Shown here piece by piece: positions 1 to 8,310 of a stretch of 64,000 bases of DNA. How positions within the stretch are numbered: position 1 is the stretch's first letter; each line of letters opens with the position of its first letter. The position numbers and the translations under genes are program-made. The notes below the pieces were generated by a model. The model had not been told where the DNA came from and made no database searches. It saw only the letters and a list, made by a program, of their open reading frames with translations. The stretch comes from Actinomadura luteofluorescens (lineage in GTDB: Bacteria > Actinomycetota > Actinomycetes > Streptosporangiales > Streptosporangiaceae): positions 7,378,001 to 7,442,000 of the forward strand of contig NZ_JACCBA010000001.1 of the NCBI RefSeq assembly GCF_013409365.1. Reading direction: 5' to 3'.

Positions 1-2
1 TG

Positions 3-353
3 GCCGGAATGGCGATGATCGCCCCGGCCGTGCCGGCCCGGGCGGACGGCCCGGCCGGCGCCTACCTGCTCACGGTGGCGCCGCGGAGCGGTCCCGCCAC
101 CACGCGGACCCTGTGGTGCGACCCGGACGGAGGGACGCACGGCGCCGCTTCCCAGGCCTGCGACCAGCTCGAAGCCGCCGGCGGCGAGATCGGGCTCGTT
201 CCCGCGCGGCCGGACCCGTGCACGCTGGAGCACGCGCCCGTCACGCTGATCGCGAACGGCGTCTGGCACGGAACCGCCCGGCATTTCACGCGGACGTATG
301 CGAACCGGTGCCTCGCCGTGCGCGCCACCGGTGGAATCCTTTTCGGCGAGTAA
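3..353 (+). CDS. Subtilisin inhibitor-like (SSI family) secreted protein, 5' end outside window
   Basis: Secreted serine-protease inhibitor of the Streptomyces subtilisin inhibitor family (inference from sequence). Counting from the ATG at 9, four cysteines sit at residues 37, 51, 71 and 101, the spacing expected for the two SSI disulfides. The family stretches after the reactive loop (APVTLIANGVW) and near the end (YANRCLAV) are visible. The reactive loop is C-T-L-E, so the P1 residue would be Leu73 by analogy with Met73 of SSI, favouring subtilisin- or chymotrypsin-like targets. The ATG at 9 is probably not the real start: the residues before ADGPAG look like the end of a signal peptide whose beginning lies before base 1. 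An emfourin-like inhibitor follows after 72 bases, in the same direction. Confidence 0.85.
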   Translation, partial: AGMAMIAPAVPARADGPAGAYLLTVAPRSGPATTRTLWCDPDGGTHGAASQACDQLEAAGGEIGLVPARPDPCTLEHAPVTLIANGVWHGTARHFTRTYANRCLAVRATGGILFGE

Positions 354-425
354 CCCACGATCTGCGGGCCGCCGGAATGGGGAGCGGGGTGCCGTCCGGC
401 GGCCCGCGCAAAAGGAGAGAGAGCC

Positions 426-749
426 ATGCTCGCCCACATCGGGCCGGACGTGCTGGTCACCTACGAGCGTTCCGGGGGTTTTGCCGGAATTCACCAGAAA
501 GTTACCGTGGACAGGTCGGGAACGGCGCTCGTCAATGACGAGAAGGTCGCGGTCGGCGCGGAGGAGATGCGCGGCCTGGAGGACGCGCTGAGCCGCGTCG
601 TCACCACCGGGTCCTCGTCCGCGGGCTGCCAGGTGGCCGACCACTTCACCTACACGCTCACCTACCGCGGGCACCGGGCGACCCGGTGCTGGCTGCCGTC
701 CGACTGGCGCGACGCCGTCGAGCGGCTGGAGGCACTGACCGGGCCGTGA
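426..749 (+). CDS. Emfourin-like protease inhibitor (107 aa)
   Basis: Small protein resembling the emfourin (protealysin-inhibitor) family, whose members block M4 metallopeptidases. The family hallmark seen here is the early segment RSGGFAGIHQKVTVD, followed by a short alpha/beta domain. Two cysteines (near residues 68 and 83) could pair. The start is well fixed by an AAAGGAGAGAG ribosome-binding site 5-15 bases upstream. There is no signal peptide, so it should act in the cytoplasm, unlike its secreted SSI neighbour. The family assignment rests on the SGGFAG motif and length only. Confidence 0.6.
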   Translation: MLAHIGPDVLVTYERSGGFAGIHQKVTVDRSGTALVNDEKVAVGAEEMRGLEDALSRVVTTGSSSAGCQVADHFTYTLTYRGHRATRCWLPSDWRDAVERLEALTGP

Positions 750-767
750 GCCCCGGGGGCGCCGCCC

Positions 768-1250
768 TCAGGCGGAGGCGCGCGTGTGCAGCTCGCGCAT
801 CGCCGCTTCGAGGGCGGCGACCGGGCCGTCCACCGGGACGCCCGGCGCCACCTCCCGCACCGGGATGGCGTTGACCGGCCCGGCCTCGGCGCCCAGCTCG
901 GTGCGCAGGGCCACGAGCTGCCGGGACGACATGATGTAGACGATCCGGCCGAGACCGACCCAGGCGTGCGCGGCCGAGCACATCGGGCAGTGCTCGCCCG
1001 AGGTGTAGACGGTGGCCGCCGCGCGCTCGTCCGGCGTCATGTGGTTCGCCGCCCACCGCGCGATCTCGAACTCGGGGTGGCGGGTCTGGTCGCCGTCCGC
1101 CGTGCGGTTGCGGTCTTCGAACAGGACCTCGCCGGACGCCGACACCAGCACGGACCCGAACGGCTCGTCGGCCGACTCCAGCGCCTCCCGCGCAAGCTCC
1201 ACGCAGCGGTCGAGGAAGACGCGCTCGGCGGCGGTCGGTTCGTAGGCCAT
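768..1250 (-). CDS. Nucleoside/guanine deaminase, CDA-like zinc fold
   Basis: Zinc-dependent deaminase of the cytidine/deoxycytidylate deaminase superfamily, about 160 aa, probably deaminating a free purine or nucleoside in salvage. The catalytic HPE motif is at residues 58-60 (Glu60 as proton shuttle) and the zinc cysteines are in CPMC at 88 and 91. HPE instead of the HAE of tRNA-adenosine deaminases, together with the long C-terminal tail, points to a guanine-deaminase-like or general nucleoside deaminase. A longer reading begins at 1289, but the AAGGAG at about 1258-1263 sits correctly for the ATG at 1250. It converges on the emfourin-like gene and shows no operon partner. Confidence 0.85.
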   Translation of the reverse strand: MAYEPTAAERVFLDRCVELAREALESADEPFGSVLVSASGEVLFEDRNRTADGDQTRHPEFEIARWAANHMTPDERAAATVYTSGEHCPMCSAAHAWVGLGRIVYIMSSRQLVALRTELGAEAGPVNAIPVREVAPGVPVDGPVAALEAAMRELHTRASA

Positions 1251-1314
1251 GTCTGAGCTCCTTGCCCGCGGGACGACTCGCACGATCATAGGCGCGGCGC
1301 GGGCCGGCCCGGGC

Positions 1315-2325
1315 TCACGCGGAGTCGCGCAGCACCAGGTGGGGGCGCAGGATGACGACCGGGTCCGCGACGGTCTCGCCGCGGATCCGGGACACCAGCA
1401 GCCGGGCCATCTCCCGGCCCATCTCCTCCGGCGACTGGTGGACGGTGCTGAGCGGCGGGTCGGCCAGCGGCGCGGCGGCCGAGTCGTCGAAGCCGATCAC
1501 CGCGACGTCGCCGGGGATGCTGCGCCCGCTGCGGTGCAGGACCCGCAGCGCGCCGAGCGCCATCGGGTCGTCGGCGGCGAACACCGCGTCCAGCTCCGGC
1601 TCGGCGGCCAGCAGCCGCTCCGCCGCGGTGATGCCGCTGGCCTCGCCGAAGTCGCCGTACTCGACGTACTCGGGCAGCCCCGCCGCGGCGAGGGCCTCCC
1701 GGTAGCCGGCCAGCCGGTCGATGCCGACCCCCATGTCCTGGGGGCCGGCGATGGTCGCGATGCGCCGCCGGCCGCCCGCGATGAGGTGGCCGACGGCCTC
1801 GCGGGCGCCGCTGCGGTTGTCGACGTCGACGTAGCTGACCGGGTGCAGGCCGGGCGGGCGGCCGCCGAGGACGGTCGGCACGCCGTTGGCCTCCAGCTTC
1901 GCGGGCAGCGGGTCCTCGGCGTGCAGGGAGGTGAGGAGCACCCCGTCCACGTGCTGGGTGGTGAGGTAGTCCTCCAGCCGGCCGTACTCGTCGGGGGAGC
2001 GGGCGAGGGCGAGCAGGAGCTGCAGGCCGGTGTCGCCGAGGCCGTTGCTGATCCCGCGGATGATCCCGGCGAAGTACGGCTCGCCGAACAGCCGCTGGTC
2101 GGACTCGGCGACGACCAGGGCGACGGTGTCGGTGCGGCGGGTGACGAGGGTGCGGGCCGCGCGGTTCGGCACGTACCCGAGCTCCTCGATCGCCTTCAGC
2201 ACCGCCTCGCGGGCCTGCGGGCTGACCCGCGGCGAGCCGTTGACCACCCGGGACACCGTGCCGCGGCCCACGCCGGCCCGCGCCGCGACCTCCTCCAGGG
2301 TCGGGCGCGTGCTCCTGCCCGTCAT
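1315..2325 (-). CDS. cebR: LacI-family cellobiose regulator CebR
   Basis: Transcriptional repressor, 336 aa. The N-terminal LacI helix-turn-helix reads TLEEVAARAGVGRGTVSRVV, followed by the hinge helix and a periplasmic-binding-like sensor domain to the end. It lies directly downstream of bglC (36-base gap, same strand) and so belongs to the cebEFG-bglC-cebR unit. The perfect TGGGAGCGCTCCCA palindrome in front of cebE is the published recognition sequence of Streptomyces CebR, which releases DNA on binding cellobiose or cellotriose. The start is supported by AAGGGGG upstream. The other LacI protein (7254-8309) is assigned to the alpha-glucoside genes by position. Confidence 0.87.
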   Translation of the reverse strand: MTGRSTRPTLEEVAARAGVGRGTVSRVVNGSPRVSPQAREAVLKAIEELGYVPNRAARTLVTRRTDTVALVVAESDQRLFGEPYFAGIIRGISNGLGDTGLQLLLALARSPDEYGRLEDYLTTQHVDGVLLTSLHAEDPLPAKLEANGVPTVLGGRPPGLHPVSYVDVDNRSGAREAVGHLIAGGRRRIATIAGPQDMGVGIDRLAGYREALAAAGLPEYVEYGDFGEASGITAAERLLAAEPELDAVFAADDPMALGALRVLHRSGRSIPGDVAVIGFDDSAAAPLADPPLSTVHQSPEEMGREMARLLVSRIRGETVADPVVILRPHLVLRDSA

Positions 2326-2361
2326 CTGGCCCCCTTCGTCCGTGCCGTCGCCCCCGCCGGG

Positions 2362-3786
2362 TCAGCCCCGCTCGGGCAGCCCGCCCCGCCGGATCACTCC
2401 GGCGTACCACCGTGCGCTGTCCTTGGGCACCCGGCGCTGCGTGGCGTAATCGACGTGGACCAGCCCGAAACGCTTGGAGTAGCCCCAAGCCCATTCGAAA
2501 TTATCCAGCAGCGACCACGTGAAATAGCCGTGCAGTGGGACGCCCTCGGAGATGGCGTCGTGGCAGGCCCGCAGGTGCGCGTCGAGGTAGGCGATGCGGC
2601 CCGCGTCTTGGACCGTGCCATCCTCGTCAGGGACCTCGTCGTAGCCGGCGCCGTTCTCGGTGATGTACAGCGGGACGGACGGGTACTCGCGGTGCAGCCG
2701 GGTCAGCACCTCGTGCAGGCCGCCCTCGTCGATCTCCCAGCCCATCCCGGTGACCGGGCGTCCCGCCGGGACGAACCGGACGTGGGCGCTTCCGGGCCAG
2801 GGGGAGTTCGTCGCGAACGGCGACGACGCGGTCTGCGCCGCCTCGCCGGGCGTCCCCGCGACGGTGTGCCGCGAGTAGTAGTTGATGCCCAGCTGGTCGA
2901 GCGGCTGGTTGATGACCGCGAGGTCCGCGTCGGGCGGGGTGAACCCGTAGCGGGAGGTGTCGGCGAGGACGTCCTCGGGATAGTGGCCGAGCAGCAGCGG
3001 GTCGAGGAACAGCCGGTTCTGCAGCCCGTCGATCCGGCGCGCCGCGTCGGCGTCGGCGGGGTCACCGGTCGCGGGGGAGACCGCGTAGAGGTTGACGGCG
3101 GCGCCGAAGCGGTTGTCCGGGTGGCGCGCCCGCATCGCCTCGACGGCCAGGCCGTGCCCGAGCATGAGGTGGTGCGCGGCCAGCAGGGACGCCGGCGGGT
3201 CGACGCGCCCGGGCGCGTGGTCGCCGGAGGCGTAGCCGAGGAACGCCGCGCACCACGGCTCGTTCACCGTCATCCAGTGCGTGACGCGGTCGCCGAGCGC
3301 CGCGTGCACGTGGTCGGCGTACTCGGCGAACCGGTGGGCGGTCTCCCGCTCGGGCCAGCCGCCCTTGTCCTCCAGCGGCTGCGGGAGGTCCCAGTGGTAG
3401 AGCGTCGGCCACGGCTCGATGCCCGCCTCCAGCAGCGCGTCCACCAGCCGCCGGTAGAAGTCGAGGCCCTCGGAGTTGAAGGCCCCGGCCCCGGACGGCT
3501 GCACCCGCGGCCAGGAGATCGAGAACCGGTACGCGGTGAGCCCGAGGTCGGCCATGAGCGCCACGTCCTCGGGGAAGCGGTGGTAGTGGTCCACCGCGAC
3601 GTCGCCGGTCTCGCCGCGCAGGACCTTGCCCGGCGTGCGGCAGAAGGTGTCCCAGATGGACGGGCCGCGCCCGCCCTCGCCCGCGGCGCCCTCGATCTGG
3701 TAGGCGGCGGTGGCGGCCCCCCAGCGGAACCCGGTCGGGAAGGGGGCGGCGGGAGCCGCGCTGGTGTCGTCCTTGAGGGAGGTCAC
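2362..3786 (-). CDS. bglC: GH1 beta-glucosidase BglC
   Basis: Family 1 glycoside hydrolase of 474 aa, cytoplasmic (no signal peptide). It hydrolyses imported cellobiose or cello-oligosaccharides to glucose. Visible motifs are the N-terminal FRWGAATAAYQIEGA, the acid/base motif TVNEPW and the nucleophile motif YITENGAGYDE; the length is normal for the family. The start is taken as the GTG at 3786, which overlaps the TGA of cebG as GTGA, so translation is probably coupled. A much longer upstream reading in this frame only mirrors cebG. In Streptomyces the same gene order is induced by cello-oligosaccharides through CebR. Confidence 0.95.
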   Translation of the reverse strand: MTSLKDDTSAAPAAPFPTGFRWGAATAAYQIEGAAGEGGRGPSIWDTFCRTPGKVLRGETGDVAVDHYHRFPEDVALMADLGLTAYRFSISWPRVQPSGAGAFNSEGLDFYRRLVDALLEAGIEPWPTLYHWDLPQPLEDKGGWPERETAHRFAEYADHVHAALGDRVTHWMTVNEPWCAAFLGYASGDHAPGRVDPPASLLAAHHLMLGHGLAVEAMRARHPDNRFGAAVNLYAVSPATGDPADADAARRIDGLQNRLFLDPLLLGHYPEDVLADTSRYGFTPPDADLAVINQPLDQLGINYYSRHTVAGTPGEAAQTASSPFATNSPWPGSAHVRFVPAGRPVTGMGWEIDEGGLHEVLTRLHREYPSVPLYITENGAGYDEVPDEDGTVQDAGRIAYLDAHLRACHDAISEGVPLHGYFTWSLLDNFEWAWGYSKRFGLVHVDYATQRRVPKDSARWYAGVIRRGGLPERG

Positions 3787-4685
3787 GCCTTCACTGCACC
3801 TTCCATGATCCCGCCGATGATCTGGCGGCCGAAAACGATGAACACCACGAGCAGCGGCAGGATCGCCACGCTGGTCCCGGCGAACATGAGCGTGTAGTCC
3901 TTGAAGTAGGCGTTGGCCAGGTTGTTGATGGACAGCTGGACCGTCGGGTTGTCCGGGCTCAGCACGGCCAGCGGCCACATGAACTCGTTCCAGGTCTGCA
4001 TGAACGTGAACAGCCCGAGGACGCCCGCGGCGGGGCGCAGCGCGGGGAGCACGACCCGCCAGTAGATGCCGAACGTGGTGCACCCGTCGACGCGGGCCGC
4101 CTCGATCAGCTCGTCCGGGACGGCCTGGTCGGCGTACTGCCGCATCATGAACACCCCGAACCCGGTGACCAGGAACGGGACGATGACCGCCTGCAGGTGG
4201 TTCTGCCAGCCCAGCTTCACCATGATCATGTAGAGCGGGATGATGCCCATCTGCACCGGGATCATCATCGTCGCGATGATGGTGAGCAGCAGCCCGTTCT
4301 TGCCGCGGAAGCGCAGCTTGGCGAACGCGAACCCGGCCAGCGAGGCGAAGAACACCGTGGAGACCGTCACCGCGGCGGAGGCGATCGCGGAGTTCAGCAG
4401 GCCCTTGGCGAAGTAGGCCTCCGGGTTGTCGAACAGCCGGCCGACGTTGTCGCCGCCGTGGCCGCCCGGCAGCAGCGGCGGCGGGACGTCGGCGACCACG
4501 CTGTTCGTGCGGGTCGCCACGATGATCATCCAGTAGATCGGGAAGATCGACAGCGCGAGCGCCACGACCAGCGTGAGGTAGGTGAGCGGGCTGGCGTTCC
4601 ACAGGCCGCGGTAGCGGCCGGGGTGCGCGGCGGCGCGCCTGCCGCCGCGGTCGCGGCCGCCGGGGCCGGCGAGGAGCGTGGTCAC
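3783..4685 (-). CDS. cebG: Cellobiose ABC transporter permease CebG
   Basis: Inner-membrane permease of a CUT1 carbohydrate importer, 300 aa. The cytoplasmic EAA loop (EAARVDGCTTFGIYWRVVLP) is visible in the C-terminal half and about six membrane segments can be read, the first at LTYLTLVVALALSIFPIYW. It pairs with CebF. The ATPase is not encoded here; in Streptomyces a shared MsiK-type ATPase serves such importers. The GTG start at 4685 overlaps the cebF stop by four bases, and the stop overlaps the bglC start the same way. Confidence 0.92.
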   Translation of the reverse strand: MTTLLAGPGGRDRGGRRAAAHPGRYRGLWNASPLTYLTLVVALALSIFPIYWMIIVATRTNSVVADVPPPLLPGGHGGDNVGRLFDNPEAYFAKGLLNSAIASAAVTVSTVFFASLAGFAFAKLRFRGKNGLLLTIIATMMIPVQMGIIPLYMIMVKLGWQNHLQAVIVPFLVTGFGVFMMRQYADQAVPDELIEAARVDGCTTFGIYWRVVLPALRPAAGVLGLFTFMQTWNEFMWPLAVLSPDNPTVQLSINNLANAYFKDYTLMFAGTSVAILPLLVVFIVFGRQIIGGIMEGAVKA

Positions 4686-5671
4686 TTGGTGCCTCCCGTG
4701 CGGCGCACGGCCAGGAAGTTGATCAGGGAGAACACGATGATCATCACGAACAGCGCCCAGGCGACCGTCGCGCCGTAGCCGTAGCGGTCATGGCCGAACG
4801 CGTTGTCGTACATGTACATCGTGATCGTCTGGAACTGGTGCATCGGGCCGCCGTCCATCTTGTTCGGCGTGCCGACGCTGAACAGCACGGGCTCGGTGAA
4901 CAGCTGGAGCCCGCCGATCGTCGAGATGATCACCGTGAAGATGATGGTGGGGCGCAGCATCGGCACCGTGATCTGCCAGAACTGCCGGAGCCGGGACGCG
5001 CCGTCGATCGCGGCGGCCTCGTAGAGGTCCTTGGGGATCGCCTGCATGGCGGCCAGGTAGATGAGCGCGTTGTAGCCGGTCCAGCGCCAGTCCACCATCA
5101 TCGCGATGGCGGCCCAGGACCAGCCGCGGCTGCTCGACCAGTGGATCGGGTCGATGCCGACCAGCCCGATCGCCCAGTTGATCATGCCCCAGTCCTTGTC
5201 GAACATCTGGGTGAACACGATCGCGACGGCGGCGGTCGAGGTGACCAGCGGGGCGACCATCCCGATCCGGAACATGGTCGGCAGCCGCATCCGCCGGTTC
5301 AGGGTGTTGGCGATGAGCAGCGCGAGCACGAGCTGCGGGCCGGTCGACAGGACGAAGATCCCGAGGGTGTTGACCGTGGCGTGCCAGAAGTCGGCGTCGC
5401 TCAGCAGGTAGTCGTAGTTGTCGAGCCCGACGAACTCGCGGGTCCCGGAGGCCAGCTCCCAGTCGTGCAGGGAGACCCACAGCGTGTAGACGAGCGGGAA
5501 GGCGCCGAAGACCAGGAAGACGAGGTAGAACGGCGAGATGAAGGCGTAGGGGGCGCCCTTCACGTCGAGCCGGGCCAGCCGGGCGCGCCAGGTGGGGCGC
5601 GGCCCCGGCGGCGCCGGCGCCGGGGAGGCCGTCGGCGGGCCGTTCCGGCCGGGGCGCAGATCGGTGGTCAC
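4682..5671 (-). CDS. cebF: Cellobiose ABC transporter permease CebF
   Basis: First permease of the cellobiose importer, 329 aa, MalF-like. After a Pro-rich cytoplasmic tail (about residues 1-35) the first membrane helix reads FISPFYLVFLVFGAFPLVYT. The EAA motif EAAAIDGASRLRQFWQITVP is in the C-terminal third. The GTG start at 5671 has AAAGGAGG eight bases upstream. A 109-base gap with a perfect 14-bp inverted repeat separates it from cebE, which may keep binding-protein levels above permease levels. Confidence 0.92.
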   Translation of the reverse strand: MTTDLRPGRNGPPTASPAPAPPGPRPTWRARLARLDVKGAPYAFISPFYLVFLVFGAFPLVYTLWVSLHDWELASGTREFVGLDNYDYLLSDADFWHATVNTLGIFVLSTGPQLVLALLIANTLNRRMRLPTMFRIGMVAPLVTSTAAVAIVFTQMFDKDWGMINWAIGLVGIDPIHWSSSRGWSWAAIAMMVDWRWTGYNALIYLAAMQAIPKDLYEAAAIDGASRLRQFWQITVPMLRPTIIFTVIISTIGGLQLFTEPVLFSVGTPNKMDGGPMHQFQTITMYMYDNAFGHDRYGYGATVAWALFVMIIVFSLINFLAVRRTGGTK

Positions 5672-5719
5672 GTCGTGCGCCTCCTTTCCGAGGACGGGAC
5701 GAAGCGGGGGAGTGGGAAC

Positions 5720-5761
5720 GGCGGCGGCGCCGGCGGGGAGGTGCGGTCCGGCGCCGCCGCC
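5720..5761 (-). promoter_or_regulatory. Perfect 14-bp inverted repeat between cebE and cebF
   Basis: Arms at 5720-5733 and 5748-5761 are exact reverse complements (GGCGGCGGCGCCGG on the + strand) around a 14-base loop. There is no T-tract. As RNA this would be a very stable hairpin just after the cebE stop. Such structures between binding-protein and permease genes (as in malE-malF) protect the upstream mRNA or partly terminate transcription. That role is inferred. Confidence 0.8.
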
Positions 5762-5780
5762 GTGGTCGGGGGACCGCCGG

Positions 5781-7088
5781 TTACCTGGCGGCCTTCTTCG
5801 CCTCGTCGACGGACTTCGTCCAGGCCTGGTCGGGCTTCTGCTTGCCCTGGCCCACGGAGATCAGGACGTTCTCCACCGCGGCGCGCACGTCCTCGTTCTT
5901 CGGCCCGAGGTGCACCGGCTTCACCGCGGCCACCAGCTGGCCGAAGATCTGCCCGATCGGGGCGTCGTTGAAGTACGCGCTCTTGGCGCCCGCGACCGCC
6001 GGGTCCTGCGCGGCCTGCGGCGAGGACGGGAAGACGTTCGCGGCCTTGAACGCGCCGACCTGGCCCTCGGGGGAGGTCAGGTACTCGGCCAGCTCGGCGG
6101 CGGCCTTGGCGTGCTTGGTCTGCTTGGGCACCGCGAGCCACGAGCCGCCCCAGTAGCCGGAGCCGCCGGGCGTGGTCGCCACGTCCCACTTGCCCTTGCC
6201 GGCCGAGCCGGAGAACTCCTCGATGCCGCCGAGCATCCAGGACGGGCACGGCAGGGTCGCGAAGGTGTCGCGCTTGAGGGCGGTCTGCCACGGCGGCGTG
6301 AAGATCGACATGTCGGAGGTGAGCTTGCTCGTCTCGAACTTCAGCGACGTGTCGAACGCCTGCTTGACCGCCGGGTTGCTGTCGAAGACGAGGTTGTCGC
6401 TCTTGTCGAAGAAGCTGTAGCCCGCGCCGCTGCCGGCGTTCTGCAGGACGGTGGCGCGGAAGACGGCGGTGGGGCCGTCCAGCCACTTGCTGCCGGGCAC
6501 CTTCTCCTGGAACTTCTGGCCCGTGGACAGGAACGCGTCCCACGTCGGCCAGAGCTTGCCGACCTCGGTGCGGTCGGTGGGCAGGCCCGCCTTCTTGAAC
6601 AGGTCCGTGCGGTAGCACATGGCGAGGGGGCCGACGTCGGTGCCGAGGCCGATGAGCTGCTTGCCGTCGGGGGTGAGGCCCGCCTGCCACTTCCACGGCA
6701 GGAAGTTCTTCTCCAGGTTCTTGCCGCCGTAGTCGAACAGGTTGAGGAACTTGGCCTTCTGCTGCATGTAGAGCGGCAGGATGCCCTCCTCCAGCATGAC
6801 GACGTCGCCCGCGCCGCTGCCGGTCGCCATCCACTGCTGGATGCGCGGCTTGTACTCGTCCAGGGTGGAGACCTTGCGCTGCTTGATCTTCACGTTGGGG
6901 TGGGACTGCTCGTACTGCTTGTAGAGCGCGTCGTAACCCGGCTCGCCGAAGACGTCGACGGTCAGCTCGACCGGCCCGCTGTCGGAGCCCCCCTTGTCGT
7001 CGTCGCCGTCGCCGCACGCGACGGCGAGGCCGCCGACGAGTACCGCCGCCATCGCCGTACTCAGTCCGCGCCGCATGATGGCCCTCAT
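5781..7088 (-). CDS. cebE: Cellobiose-binding lipoprotein CebE
   Basis: Extracellular solute-binding protein of the CUT1 importer, 435 aa. The N-terminus has a charged MRAIMRRG stretch, a hydrophobic run and a lipobox-like LAVAC, followed by a Gly/Asp/Ser-rich linker, so it should be lipid-anchored outside the membrane. The mature part is a family 1 binding protein (the region beginning VELTVDVFGEPGYDALYKQY). GAGAGGGG upstream supports the ATG at 7088; an internal ATG at 7076 is possible. It is the first gene of the unit and carries the CebR box in its leader. Confidence 0.93.
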   Translation of the reverse strand: MRAIMRRGLSTAMAAVLVGGLAVACGDGDDDKGGSDSGPVELTVDVFGEPGYDALYKQYEQSHPNVKIKQRKVSTLDEYKPRIQQWMATGSGAGDVVMLEEGILPLYMQQKAKFLNLFDYGGKNLEKNFLPWKWQAGLTPDGKQLIGLGTDVGPLAMCYRTDLFKKAGLPTDRTEVGKLWPTWDAFLSTGQKFQEKVPGSKWLDGPTAVFRATVLQNAGSGAGYSFFDKSDNLVFDSNPAVKQAFDTSLKFETSKLTSDMSIFTPPWQTALKRDTFATLPCPSWMLGGIEEFSGSAGKGKWDVATTPGGSGYWGGSWLAVPKQTKHAKAAAELAEYLTSPEGQVGAFKAANVFPSSPQAAQDPAVAGAKSAYFNDAPIGQIFGQLVAAVKPVHLGPKNEDVRAAVENVLISVGQGKQKPDQAWTKSVDEAKKAAR

Positions 7089-7124
7089 GGCGGACCCCTC
7101 TCAGGTTGTGGTGGTGCATCGGTG

Positions 7125-7138
7125 TGGGAGCGCTCCCA
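7125..7138. promoter_or_regulatory. CebR operator (CebR box)
   Basis: The 14-bp perfect palindrome TGGGAGCGCTCCCA lies 37 bases before the cebE start. It is identical to the CebR box described for Streptomyces ceb genes. It sits just downstream of the predicted -10, where a bound repressor would block initiation or clearance. Confidence 0.93.
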
Positions 7139-7141
7139 CGG

Positions 7142-7171
7142 ATGAAAGACCGTGACCCGGCTCACTGTCAA
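7142..7171 (-). promoter_or_regulatory. Predicted cebE promoter
   Basis: On the minus strand a perfect -35 hexamer TTGACA (7171-7166) is followed after 18 bases by TTTCAT (7147-7142) as a weak -10. The CebR box begins four bases further on. The arrangement fits a housekeeping-sigma promoter repressed at its start point. Confidence 0.55.
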
Positions 7172-7253
7172 TGTGCCGAAACATAACCGTTACAAGAACC
7201 TGGCTCGCGCGACAGCCGGGTCAGGCCTGGTCCGACACCCCGTCAGGCCCGGG

Positions 7254-8309
7254 TCAGCCCTCCTTGGCGGAGGTCAGCCGGGCCGCCGACGGGGCCGGCG
7301 CCGTCGACCGCCGGACGACGAGTTCCGGCCGGTAGAGCAGCTCGGTGCGGGGCGCGCGGGCGCCGCGGATCTCGTCCAGGACGGTGCTCACCGCGGCCAT
7401 CGACATCTCCCGCACCGACTGCCGGACGGTGGTCAGCGGCGGGTCGAGGTAGGCGGTCAGCAGCGAGTCGTCCATGCCGGTGACCGACACGTCCTCGGGC
7501 ACCTGGAGGCCGCGCGCCCGGGCGGCCCGGATCGCGCCGAGGGCCATGATGTCGTTGCCGCCGCAGATCGCCGTGCAGCCCGCGTCGAGCAGCTTCGCGG
7601 CCGCCGCCTGCCCGCCCTCGACGGTGTACATGGTGTTGACGACCAGCTCGTCCACCTCGTCCGGGGCGAGCCCGGTGTGCGCGGCCATCCCGCGCCGGAA
7701 CCCCTCGCTCTTGCGCCGCGTCGGCACGTACACGTCCTGGCCGATCGCGAGGCCGATCCGGCGGTGGCCCATTGCGGCCAGGTGCGCGACCACCGCCTCC
7801 ATCGACGCCACGTCGTCGTTGGAGATGTACGGCGCGTCGATGTCGGGTCGGTAGCCGTTGATCAGGACGATCGGCAGGGCCTGCTCGAGCAGCCGGGCGT
7901 AGCGGGCGCGGTCGGAGTTGGCGTTGGCGTGCAGGCCGTTGACGAAGATGATCCCCGCGACGCCGCGCTCCAGCAGCATCTCGATGTAGTCGTCCTCGGC
8001 GACGCCGCCCGGCGCCTGCGAGCACAGCACCGCCATGTACCCGTGCCGGGCCAGCGCGCTCTCGATGACCTCCGCGAACGCCGGGAAGATCGGGTTGGTC
8101 AGCTCGGGGATGATCAGCCCGATCAGCCCGGCCCGCTGCTGGCGCAGCCGGGCCGGGCGCTCGTACCCGAGCACGTCCAGGGCGGTCAGCACCGCCTGGC
8201 GCGTGGTCGGGGACACGCCCGGCTTGCCGTTGAGCACGCGGCTCACGGTCGCCTCGCTCACCCCGGCGTGCGCCGCGATGTCCGCCAGGCGTGTCGTCAT
8301 GGCTTTCAA
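7254..8309 (-). CDS. LacI-family regulator of the alpha-glucoside genes (MalR-like)
   Basis: LacI/GalR repressor of 351 aa: helix-turn-helix RLADIAAHAGVSEATVSRVL at the N-terminus, then a sugar-sensing domain. It follows the GH13 gene on the same strand and, by position, controls the binding protein/permease/alpha-glucosidase operon; the likely operator is the inverted repeat at 13246-13268. Start choice: GGAGG at about 8316-8320 is ideally placed (about 6 bases) for the TTG at 8309, which lies one base past the GH13 stop. The ATG at 8300 would have a 15-base spacing, although homologues usually begin near MTTRLADIA. I give the TTG start; the difference is three residues. Confidence 0.85.
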   Translation of the reverse strand: MKAMTTRLADIAAHAGVSEATVSRVLNGKPGVSPTTRQAVLTALDVLGYERPARLRQQRAGLIGLIIPELTNPIFPAFAEVIESALARHGYMAVLCSQAPGGVAEDDYIEMLLERGVAGIIFVNGLHANANSDRARYARLLEQALPIVLINGYRPDIDAPYISNDDVASMEAVVAHLAAMGHRRIGLAIGQDVYVPTRRKSEGFRRGMAAHTGLAPDEVDELVVNTMYTVEGGQAAAAKLLDAGCTAICGGNDIMALGAIRAARARGLQVPEDVSVTGMDDSLLTAYLDPPLTTVRQSVREMSMAAVSTVLDEIRGARAPRTELLYRPELVVRRSTAPAPSAARLTSAKEG

Positions 8310-8310
8310 G

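Noticed and set aside
1249-3897. An 882-codon open frame on the + strand
   Set aside because: It is antisense to cebR and bglC and shows only Arg/Gly/Pro/Ala/Val-rich composition without motifs, an artefact of high GC3 codon use.
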